Made by a program: the position numbers and the translations under genes. The notes under the pieces are model-generated. The model had not been told where the DNA came from. It did not search any database and was given only the letters and a program-made list of their open reading frames with translations. A DNA stretch of 64,000 bases from Diplonema papillatum (taxonomy: Eukaryota > Euglenozoa > Diplonemea > Diplonemida > Diplonemidae), in the NCBI GenBank assembly GCA_030068145.1, contig JAPJBO010000203.1, positions 124,001-188,000 on the forward strand, written 5' to 3'. How positions within the stretch are numbered: the first letter of the stretch is position 1; each line of letters opens with the position of its first letter. Below, piece after piece: positions 1 to 9,495 of the stretch.

Positions 1-96
1 AGTATAGCCCTTCTTGAACTGCAAGGACGGGCAACAAGAGCGCTTCTTTCACTAATGCGCACGTCGAATGGCAAGTGGATCGGGATGTCGAACTCG
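1..96 (-). CDS. possible next exon of opine dehydrogenase (partial)
   Basis: After an AG at 97-98 on the minus strand, preceded by a short pyrimidine stretch, one frame reads SEFDIPIHLPFDVRISE and stays open to the window edge. Its phase (one base completing a codon) matches the phase-2 donor of the opine dehydrogenase exon at 835. The family usually has a conserved (S/T)-E-D-I-P-like stretch directly after the region encoded by that exon, so this could be the continuation across a 738-base intron. The match is short, and the rest of the exon lies outside the window. Weak call. Confidence 0.3.
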
Positions 97-834
97 CTTG
101 AGAAAGCAGCTTGTCCTGCGAGTGCGAAATGCAATGCCGCTGGACGGGGGTCTCGGTGCACTCGCCTACGGACGGGGGAGGTGGCGCGCTGTTCGCCTGT
201 CCAGCAACGGGCTTCGGGAATGCCGCCTCCGTCGTCGTGACGCCTAGGACACGGCTTCAGAAAGAGGGGGGCTACGGTGGGTGGCAAGCGAGGGGTGGAG
301 TTACGGTGCTTTCGGGATAGCGACGGGGTTGTTAACCTTGTACAAGTGTTAGGTATTCGTCGGATACAGAAATGTTCTAGGATCTGCGATCTTTTACGAC
401 GAAATAGAATGGTATGACCGTGGTCATCTTCCGGTTTCCCCTTTCTTCCGGACACTGTATACTAGCTAGAGGGGTAAACTTGGTCAATAATCCCTTCGCG
501 CTAGAATGCAGAGAACCTGTGGTCATGTTCTGCTTTCTCGGGATAGCCACAGCCGATTCTATGCAGCTCCAGGAGATGATGATCGACCCGTGGTAGTTTG
601 AGGTTAGAACGGAAAGAATCTGTGGTGACAGTCGGCATTCGATCGTGCTCGACAGGCAATGCGATGCGGCCTTTGCATCTCCAGCTTCCTCAGGTTAAAC
701 GAAACAAACGGTACACAAGACGTGTCAAGTAACTGTATAGAATAATGTCCAACGAGCACAAACTCCGCCAGCATCGAACAAGCACCTGAAACGCGGTATT
801 ATTTTTTCCCGGCAGAAGACAAACCGAGGCACAC
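97..834 (-). other. putative intron of opine dehydrogenase, with two repeat copies
   Basis: This stretch shows no coding potential I could recognise. It starts with a GTGTGC donor on the minus strand (834 downward). It holds two degenerate copies of a short interspersed repeat (about 503-550 and 605-645, core AGAATCTGTGGTGA), which is also found near 61935-61975. Confidence 0.35.
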
Positions 835-1874
835 CTGCTCTCAAAGTTGGGAACCCAGTAATCAGGGGCGACCATGCGCATGGGCGAGCCGACGCCCTTA
901 AACTGAGGGTTGGTGCGGAACGTGTCCGCCGGCGTGTCCCATTTTTCGATTTCGGGGGTAGTCCACTTCAAGTACTGGTTGAGCTTGAGGACCTTGCCGC
1001 CTGTCGATCCGGGGATCACCTCGTCGAGCGCCTTAACTATTTTCTGGTTCTCATCATCGAGCTGGATGAGAACACGGTCGCTGACGTCGTCACACTCTTC
1101 GTAGAAAAGGACCATGCGCGGGTATCCTTTACGTTCCCTCCAGTAGCCGGATGCCACGAACAGCCCGTAGCAACGTCCGGTGTGCATGATTGGGTTGGTT
1201 GGAATGAGAGTGATCGGGAGGAAGGTGGGGGCTCGTTCGATGTGGGAGCCGATCATGTGATCGATGATGGGGGCCAGCTCGTGGACCTTTGGTCCAGGCA
1301 GCGTCGCCATCAACACATTGTGCTTCTGTCCGAGGAGGTTGACTTCCTGCGCATACTTCGCCGTCCGGCAGACGTAGGGCAGCGGCGATATGCCGGCGAC
1401 CGTGACTCGCTTGCCCAGCTTTTTGAAGACGCTCTCCGCGCACCAATCGAAGGCGCCCGTCGCCGGCAAAGCGACGATGCACGCGTCCTCGTCGCAGTGC
1501 GGAACAATGTCGAGAAGGGTGCCCTCGTGCGCGAACACCGGCAAAGGGATGAAGATGAACTTGCTGCCAGGAATCACGTCTTCCGCGTGCTTCGAGACCC
1601 GCTGAGGCCTTGCTCGTGCCGACCTGCCGGTGGCTCGATAGTTGATAAGAATGCCTTCTGCGGGCATGTTCTTCTTGAACTGCTTCGCCTCATCGGCGTA
1701 CGGAGCGTACAGGTTCACGGTGTACCCTTTCAAAGTAAAGTCGCAGACCATCACGTGGGCCGCGTTGCCTCCGCCGCAGATGGTCACTTGGATCCCATTT
1801 GCATTCGTCTGCGCGCTCGACGACGCCTGCGGCGCGACGTGAGACGACAATACCGCTACACGGTCGCTCACCAT
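835..1874 (-). CDS. opine dehydrogenase-like NAD(P)-dependent oxidoreductase, 3'-truncated by an intron
   Basis: The exon encodes about 346 residues of an opine (octopine/nopaline-type) dehydrogenase, which reductively condenses an amino acid with a 2-oxo acid using NAD(P)H in the cytosol. A Rossmann nucleotide-binding loop GGGNAAH lies at residues 34-40. The family's NP-x-M-H segment, which carries the substrate-binding histidine, is at about 227-231 (TNPIMHTG). The C-terminal all-helical domain follows and ends at PDYWVPNFES. There AG|GTGTGC provides a phase-2 donor; reading on gives a low-complexity tail ending at 690, which I take to be intron. The chosen start is MVSDR, 27 residues before the first beta strand. 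The frame stays open upstream to 2045, so a longer N-terminus (for example a targeting peptide) is possible. The end of the C-terminal domain lies in a later exon. The family assignment is firm; substrate specificity cannot be told. Confidence 0.82.
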
Positions 1875-2330
1875 GTTTTTCTTATTCGTAGCCTTGAGCG
1901 TGTGCGATACCGCTGGGTTTCTTTGCGAAGAACCTATTTTGTTTAAGGGTCCAAAAAAACGCGGCTGCGAGAGTGCAACAGTGGACGAGAGCCACAAGGC
2001 GTTGAAGACGTTGGTGGTTAAACGGGGCAGGGATGGGGGGGTCATTCACCTTACAACGTGATCGTCAGATATATGAACAGCGTTTTCCGAGGTCCTTTTA
2101 ACCACTTCCGGACGAACTACCTCTGTAGTGGTAGTTAATTCGAGACTGGAGGTCCTATGAACATGCGATGTGAATAGCCTCTATTCGAGCTAACCCGGCT
2201 TTTTCTCCAGTGAAAAAGTGTATTGTTTTTGGACTCGATACTAGCGGAGGTAACTTTTTTCCCCCCTGCCCAAAAGGCGGGGGGGGGGGGGGGGGGGGGG
2301 AAAAGGCCGCCCCCGGGGGGCGGCCCCCCG
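1875..2330. other. intergenic flank with G-tract
   Basis: No gene was seen. At about 2112-2140 there is a short sequence (GGACGAACTACC, then TGGTAGTTA) with a near-copy at 33163-33185. A homopolymer of about 22 G residues at 2279-2300 and a GC-rich hairpin (CCCCGGGGGGCGG) form the left flank of the minisatellite. Confidence 0.5.
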
Positions 2331-3650
2331 GGTACGAGCGCCAAACTTCACCCGTGCTCGGTGGGTCGGAGGGGGTGTCCTCCCCCGGGTACCAGCGCCA
2401 AACTTTACCCGTGCTCGGTGGTCGGAGGGGGTGTCCTCCCCCGGGTACCAGCGCCAAACTTTACCCGTGCTCGGTGGTCGGAGGGGGTGTCCTCCCCCGG
2501 GTACCAGCGCCAAACTTTTCCCGTACTCGGTGGGTCGGAGGGGGTGTCCTCCCCCGGGTACCAGCGCCAAACTTTACCCGTGCTCGGTGGTCGGAGGGGG
2601 TGTCCTCCCCCGGGTACCAGCGCCAAACTTTACCCGTGCTCGGTGGTCGGAGGGGGTGTCCTCCCCCGGGTACCAGCGCCAAACTTTACCCGTGCTCGGT
2701 GGTCGGAGGGGGTGTCCTCCCCCGGGTACCAGCGCCAAACTTTACCCGTGCTCGGTGGTCGGAGGGGGTGTCCTCCCCCGGGTACCAGCGCCAAACTTTA
2801 CCCGTACTCGGTGGTCGGAGGGGGTGTCCTCCCCCGGGTACCAGCGCCAAACTTTACCCGTGCTCGGTGGTCGGAGGGGGTGTCCTCCCCCGGGTACCAG
2901 CGCCAAACTTTACCCGTGCTCGGTGGTCGGAGGGGGTGTCCTCCCCCGGGTACCAGCGCCAAACTTTACCCGTGCTCGGTGGTCGGAGGGGGTGTCCTCC
3001 CCCGGGTACCAGCGCCAAACTTTACCCGTGCTCGGTGGTCGGAGGGGGTGTCCTCCCCCGGGTACCAGCGCCAAACTTTACCCGTGCTCGGTGGTCGGAG
3101 GGGGTGTCCTCCCCCGGGTACCAGCGCCAAACTTTACCCGTGCTCGGTGGTCGGAGGGGGTGTCCTCCCCCGGGTACCAGCGCCAAACTTTACCCGTGCT
3201 CGGTGGTCGGAGGGGGTGTCCTCCCCCGGGTACCAGCGCCAAACTTTACCCGTGCTCGGTGGTCGGAGGGGGTGTCCTCCCCCGGGTACCAGCGCCAAAC
3301 TTTACCCGTGCTCGGTGGTCGGAGGGGGTGTCCTCCCCCGGGTACCAGCGCCAAACTTTACCCGTGCTCGGTGGTCGGAGGGGGTGTCCTCCCCCGGGTA
3401 CCAGCGCCAAACTTTACCCGTGCTCGGTGGTCGGAGGGGGGGTACCAGCGCCAAACTTTACCCGTGCTCGGTGGTCGGAGGGGGTGTCCTCCCCCGGGTA
3501 CCAGCGCCAAACTTTACCCGTGCTCGGTGGTCGGAGGGGGTGTCCTCCCCCGGGTACCAGCGCCAAACTTTTCCCGTACTCGGTGGTCGGAGGGGGTGTC
3601 CTCCCCCGGGTACCAGCGCCAAACCTTTTCCGTACTCGGTGGGTCGGGGG
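2331..3650. repeat. 56-bp GC-rich minisatellite, about 24 units
   Basis: A 56-bp unit (GGTACCAGCGCCAAAC, then TTTACCCGTGCTCGGT, then GGTCGGAGGGGGTGTCC, then TCCCCCG) is repeated nearly identically about 24 times. Variants are rare: Y changes at ACTTT(A/T)CCC, an extra G in GGTGGGTCGG, and one unit shortened by about 19 bp near 3440. The unit contains GGGGG and CCCCC tracts separated by six bases, so each unit can fold. Because 56 is not a multiple of 3 and no plus-frame reading of the unit contains a stop, all three plus frames are open for 450-517 codons. This is a composition effect, not evidence of a protein. The high identity points to recent amplification. Confidence 0.95.
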
Positions 3651-3689
3651 GGGGTCCGGGGAGGGGTGTCCCCCCGACCCACCGGGTAC

Positions 3690-3890
3690 GAGCACCGACC
3701 TTAGCTTCACCCGGACTTTACCACCCTGGCCGAACTTCGCTTCGTGCCCGAACTTTTTTTTAGTACCAGCGCTTAGCACCAGAACTTAGCAACGCCCGAA
3801 CTTAGCATCACTCGAACCTAGCTTCACCAGAACTTAGCATTGCCCGAACTTAGCTACGCCCGAACTTTACTGTTCCCCGAACTTTAACTG
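3690..3890. repeat. degenerate short tandem repeats (CCGAACTTAGC-like)
   Basis: About ten imperfect copies of an 18-22 bp motif with core CGAACTTAGC or CGAACTTT directly follow the 56-bp array. They look like an older, decayed satellite. Confidence 0.75.
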
Positions 3891-5971
3891 CTGCCTCCAG
3901 TCTCGCCACGCGCCGGCCTTAGCCGAGCGCACGTAAACTCGCGGGTGTCAAGTTAGCGGGTGAGAGGCCAAAGAATGGTCGAAAGTGGTCGCCGTTTGCT
4001 TTATTGGAAGGATCAGACACAAATCTACGAAATGCGTCCTTCGGGCAGAAATCCTGCTCCGAGCTCTCAACGGATACCTGAGGTTTGCCACGGAGCCCCC
4101 CTTTTCCCAAATTAACCCTGCCCCCCTCCGTCCTTAAGTGGTTAATCTAGTTTGCTACGGCTTGCCATGTACGACTGTAGTGACCGACGTTCTACGTGTG
4201 GGTGCCGGTTTACCCGAGAGGCATGCCCCACGTCAGATCAGCAGCAAAGAGGCCACTTCGACTGTTAACGAGCAACAAAGTGAAAGGGAGCGGACTACGA
4301 GCAGAAACTCGCCTTTCGGAGGGAACAAGAGAAAAAAGGGGAAAATAGGCTCTCTGCCGGGGAGAGTTCGCTGACTTTGAAAGCACCCCCCTTCTCTCTC
4401 CTTTTAAAACGCCCCGAAACAGAAAAAAAGCGACACTTTCCGCGAAAAGAATAATAAAAAACAAGAAAGGAATAGTTGAGTTGCAGCTCTTGACAAAGAT
4501 AGATGGAAAAAAGAAGGTGTACTTATTCTTCGTTTTTTCTCACGAACGGGGGGGTCGGTCCTGCTTTTGGCTTTGTAGGTTCTCCCGACTCCCCTATTCG
4601 TGGTCAGCACAAACTCAAGAGGTCTAGTCAACTATTCCCTGCAGGATTGGCATACTTTCAAAAAAAAAAAAGAAACAAGAAGCAGGATAAAAGCAAAATC
4701 AAAATCACAGAGTCCGGTTCCCCCTCCAAAGACCTCTACGTGGTTGATGCGCGCTCAGAAAAGGCGAAACCTGCCACTCACGTGGTCCTAAAACGCTCCG
4801 GAAATGCAGAAAAAGTCGTCGGACGCTCGGTTAGGCTGAAATAAGGGCTGCAGAATGCGAAAGCAAGGTGAGATCACCTCACAAGGCAATTCCTGGGCGA
4901 TTCCTGAAGGGAAAAGCGATGAGCGGGGGGCGTTGCCCTATCTGACATGCTACACCTTGCAAGCAGGTTTTTTGCGCACACGGTGCAGGTTGGTTGCGCT
5001 GCGGGAATGGTGTGCCCAGAATTCTTGCGTTTATTGTGGTTTAAAGGTTCGGTGTCTTAGGTTCTCCGGTTGACCATTGAGGCCGTGGGGCGGGTAGTAG
5101 GTATGATTATACCCTTTTTAACTACGGCTAGCCAAGTTTGTAAGTGTTCTCGTGGATCTATCGGACCTGAATGTGCAGCGCTTGAGCAGCGTTCCATGAT
5201 ATTATTATGAAAAGACTGGGTCAAAAAGGAAACTGGCATTGAAGAATTCACCGGGGAAAACAACAAGAACACGAAGAAAGGGAAAAGAAATATATACGGC
5301 GGAAACAAAAATGAAGTGACGACGTACATGAGAAGAGACACAATTTCAAGAAAGAAAAACAAAATAGGAACCGAGAAAGGAGGGTCAAATACGTGGGATT
5401 AAATCGAGCTTCCCTGCTTTCGGTCTGTCGCGCAAACTGTGCACATACTTCGGCACCCGCGAAAGGAGCGTTAGCCACAGGTCCTGGCAAAACACTCGGA
5501 GGCATCGCGGCTCGTATTTCGACGGCCTCGAATATACTTTTTTACGCGGCAGGCAGGCCGATGGTGTCTGCTAGAGCGCTCGAAAACTCGTCTCGCGGCT
5601 GAGGTTCCTGGCTTCAGTTTTTTCCCGCGTCAAATTGCGAAGCTCCGGTTTTCTCGAATGAAAAACTCCGTACTTCACTTTCCGAGGTGGGGAAAAAGAG
5701 GCGAACCTGCGCGATAGAGAAACAGCAGAACACCGGCAGCGGCGATCTCTCAGCGGCGAGAAGCGGCAAATGTGCCGAATCTTCCCCCGGTTTTTGGAAC
5801 GGCGGAAAGACTCTGGAACGCTCCTTTTTCGAGCATCGCCAGCAGCAGGGTGCGGACCAAAATCGGAATCGGGTTTTCGTAGCAGCCGCGCCTTCTCTGT
5901 CTCCGCATCCCGAGCCGCCTCCGGTCGCTCGAAACAGGTTTGAGGTGCCCAGCTCTTGAGCCGTCGTGCAC
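3891..5971. other. intergenic, no gene recognised
   Basis: No exon with family resemblance was seen on either strand. The only recognisable content is one copy of the R1 interspersed repeat (4470-4665), which ends in an A-rich tract, plus several A/T homopolymers. Confidence 0.5.
4470..4665 (+). repeat. R1 interspersed repeat, copy 1
   Basis: The sequence from GAATAGTTGAGTTGCAGCTC through GGGGTCGGTCCTGCTTTTGG to GCATACTTTCAAAAA is about 195 bp. It recurs with about 90% identity at 52741-52918 and, 5'-shortened, at 33184-33325. All three copies have the same orientation and an A-rich 3' end here and at 33 kb, suggesting a retroposed, SINE-like unit. Confidence 0.85.
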
Positions 5972-7614
5972 TCACGCCTCTTTAACTTGTCGGCGGATGC
6001 CATGCTGGAGCAGCTTGAACGTCGGTTCCGCCGCGCAGTAGTCGATGCAGCCCCACATGTTCTGATACTGGTAGGCGCAGTGCTTTTCTGTGGGTTTTGC
6101 TTGGAGTTGACGTTCGCTTAAGATTCCGGGATGTGAGGATCTTCGGGGTGACCTTTGTAAAATAGGTTCTCTTAGAGCAAGTAAGGGCTATGTGGGTGTG
6201 GGTTGTTTCGTTGGTGTACACTTTCTGTCATGAGTTTTCTGAGGCGTTTTGTCTGTACCTGCCCGGGGAAGCTATTGCCCGTTAGTGCGTAAGGCTAATC
6301 TCCTTCGAAGCAGTCGCGGTCGCTCCAGTTCCTTGCGCCGTTTGCTAAGCTCCTCCTGTGCCCAAAGATCCTTCACCAACCGAGGCACATCCTCCTCCAG
6401 TTTTTCATTCACAATGAAGTCCTCGGCGACGTGCTTCCCTGGTGCCGTCTGCGCTTTCTTCTCTTGCGCATCTTTTCTTGCTGAGACATGGGCTCGACCC
6501 CAGCCTCATCAGGGTACTCCCGTTCTGGTTCACCAACCGCGGGCACAGTCGAGTTTGAAATTGCTATCAATAAAAATTGTCAAGACACCGTCCCGTGTCC
6601 GTTGTGAGAGGGACACGTTGTGCCGCACGTGTCCTTGTGAAAGGGCTTAACCCCCCGCGTCTGGTGCGATTTGCCACAACGGCAAACGCCCGCAAACGCC
6701 AAACGCGCGCGATGCTCTTTTTTTCACACTCGAAAGCATCGACGACAGACGGAACGAGGCCGTTGGCAAAGATGCTAAGGCGACCGGACCCGCAAACCCC
6801 CGCAAACCCGCAAACCCGGGGGGACGCCCCACGGGATGAAGTTGGATAAGGTGGAGTCGTTGAGGAAAAACGGGTCACAAGACCGATCTTCCGCGACGGC
6901 ATGTGTGACAAAGAGGGACGCCCCAGCATTAACGAATGGGGCGCCAGAAGGTGAGGTACGGTGCATGCAAGCGCCTGGCCCTGTGTCGTAGAAAGCGCAC
7001 CGTTGTTCCCTTCTTTTATGAATTATTTTTTTGGAATTTAGGGATGCTTATACTTCTTCTACAACAACTACCAGGCGTTCGCCAAACGTCAATTGCTTGG
7101 TGTTCGCAACGGTTTGATAATTTGTGTCAACCGTGTTTTCGACAGGCTATGAGCCGCTGCCCTGTGGGGGACTAAAAGTTTTAGGCACATGCAATGTGCC
7201 TAAATGTGTGAGGAAACTGAACCGGCCGAGTAGGACCTTCTGATCATGATCATTTGCAAACTTGCCACCAAGGAAAATTTGCCGTCAACGAAAACTCTAG
7301 TTTCCCTTTCTACTTTCTACTTTCTCCTACTCTCGCGGGGTACGGTTTTCGGGCGTCTCTTGAGAAGGGATGAAAAAAAGGGGAAAACCCGCACCTTCCT
7401 GCCCTTGTATGCGTTCGACACAAGATTCGTACTCTGCTTTCATTTGCTGACAAGGCTTCGTATCCGCGCACTTCGCCTCGACCCACAGCTTCTGGTCGCC
7501 GTCCTCTTCGAACCCTCTGTACTGCTGGATGTCGCTGTCGTGGAGGTGGCCGTGGGGGAAAGTGTGGTCCGACGTCAAAAAGCTTGGCACGTGCGACGAG
7601 AACATGTGACCCAT
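5972..7614 (-). CDS. QCR6: ubiquinol-cytochrome c reductase hinge protein (QCR6/UQCRH-like), two exons
   Basis: Exons 7395-7614 and 5972-6087 are joined in phase 1 (GAAG|GTGCGG donor, CCCACAG|AA acceptor) and give 111 residues. The acidic hinge protein sits on the intermembrane-space side of complex III next to cytochrome c1. Exon 1 encodes KCADTKPCQQMKAEYESC, with the family's C-x5-C-x9-C spacing. Exon 2 encodes HCAYQYQNMWGCIDYCAA, ending with PTFKLL near the C-terminus; this matches the second helix of the twin-cysteine hairpin (HC...C-x3-C, then LF-x2-L). Four helix-forming cysteine positions and the overall length (human about 91, yeast 147) agree. Start: the ATG at 7614 precedes MGHMFSSH; a further upstream exon cannot be excluded. 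The 1.3-kb intron carries an AR1 repeat about 15 nt from the acceptor. The acidic N-terminal tract is short. Confidence 0.82.
6103..6215 (+). repeat. AR1 interspersed repeat, copy in QCR6 intron
   Basis: This copy of the roughly 110-130 bp AR1 family (core GTTCGCTTRARRWTCCGGGG, then GTCTCCGTGTGACC, then TTCTCTTAGAGCAAGAAAGG) lies immediately upstream, in gene sense, of the exon 2 acceptor. Confidence 0.8.
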
Positions 7615-9495
7615 GGTGGCTCCGGTTCTTTCCCCTTCCCTTTTTTTTGTTGCCTTTGTTTCTTCGAGGGGCGTGGGCTTTTGGGCTAGATCCGTTGTAT
7701 GTGTTTCCGGCGCGAATCGCTCAGTCAGTTGCTTCTGACGACGTTCTTTCTTTGGAACTCGAAGTTCTTTTAAGCGTCGAACCAGCCCACATTCCGTTAG
7801 GCAGAGCTTTACCTACCGACGGACGTTGTTTGGGGATTTCTTAGGGTGAATGCCCACTGTAAAACGAGTAATCTACGGCAGACGCTACAACACTTGGCAC
7901 GCGACACCGACACTGCACAGGGGAAACTTTTGGGGTTTCGTGCGGTCGACGATCTACGTCGTTCTGGCGTCTGGCGACTTCGCTCTAACAGCGTCATAGG
8001 TGGTTTAGAAGGTCGGTGCTTCAATGGAGTCTCTAGTTGGCCTAGTGATTGGTGTCCTTTTCCTTTTTCCAAAACTTCGGAAGCTAAGCTGCTAGTGCCT
8101 CAAGGACACAGGCGTGTGCGTGTTGTTGCTGGGTGCAAAACAATAGCATCGGAAGTTGTTCGCTCGGTAGATGGCGATCGCCCGACTGGTGCTAAACCCG
8201 ACAGTTATCTAGCATACGCGGTTCAAAAATCGAAGGGGGATCATCCTAAGTGGAAACAACGCTGAAGGCAGTTCTCCATGACTCGTGCTCTTGTATTTAA
8301 ACACACGAGACTGCGGCATTTGGAACAAGCTGGGCACGACAGAGCGGTGGATGTCCGCTCTCTGACGAAGGAGGAAAGAGTGGCCTGGAAACCGCGCCTG
8401 GAAAGGCGTCGCTGAAATCTATGTTGCGGGATCAGGCACACTCGGGACAGACGCAACAGCCCCTCGCACGGGAGATGGGTGCGCTGCCTGTTCTGGTCAG
8501 ACGTATAACTTGGCTGATGGTTTCTCGCATCTAGGCCAAGGCTTAGCCACAGATGACAAAAGCCGACAGACAGATGTGCTGTCTTCCATAAACCTGGGCA
8601 ATAATACAAGTGGGCGACGGTTCCGAATCCAAGCTAAGGTTCGGTAGCGAAACTTCGATCTTATACGACAAAAAAAAACCGCAATCCTCAGAGGAAGAAG
8701 AAAGCTTGCTGCCTTCCTTTTGTTTTGGTCAATTTTGCAAGTTGGCTGAAGGTGTTCAGAAGACTAGCTGGCAGTCGCCAGCAAATTTACAGATTTTTCG
8801 CAGACAGTAGCACAAGAGCAGCGCAGAAAATTCGGCGGCAAGGGAGAATTGAGAAAGCTTTGTTGATGGCGGGACAAGCCCGCTTCGCAATGTCTTGTGT
8901 TCAATTGAACCCGAAAAAGGCCTGGGTTCGCATTGTTTCATTATGGGCGTGAAAATGATCGTTCGCATTTTCGTTGTTTGGTCGGATACGTTAAGCCTTA
9001 CGATAGTACGAGGGGAGGGACGTCTCTCCCAAGCTCTATCCCATTGCCATCGGCAGCAACGCGGATCGGTGTGTCGGGGGCACAGACAGTGAAGCAAGCT
9101 GACGATCCCTGCTCGCATTCTTCATTCAAGGACAATGAGAACCGCGACGCAAGCTCAAAGTCACCATCTTCTAGGCGCAGCCAAGAATGCGTCGAGAATC
9201 AGAATAAGTCGCGTCTTTCTTGCGGATACCGCGATCGAGCCCGCGAGGACCTTACTGGCAACAGCAGAAGTGCACCAAGCGCCGCAGCAAGTCCCAAGAA
9301 CTCAGCCTGACGAGGTTGCCAGCAATGCTCCCGCGTTTTTCTTTCAGGAGACGCATTTGCAACTGTCTGCTTACGAACTAGGTGGGTGTACTGGAAGGAG
9401 AGACTGTGAAATCGAAGCAGTGCCCCGAGGCGCGTCTTTCTCTGCAGGAGCGTGATAGCGACAGAGCCTACGACGAGAGGCTCAACCCCCATGTC
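7615..9495. other. intergenic, no gene recognised
   Basis: About 1.9 kb lies between QCR6 and the IQ-motif gene. I see no conserved exon and no clear repeat on either strand. Confidence 0.45.

Noticed and set aside
2210..3789. Three long plus-strand ORFs (about 450-517 codons) with PGYQRQTLPVLGG-type repeats
   Set aside because: They are the three readings of one stop-free 56-bp minisatellite; no non-repeat domain is attached.
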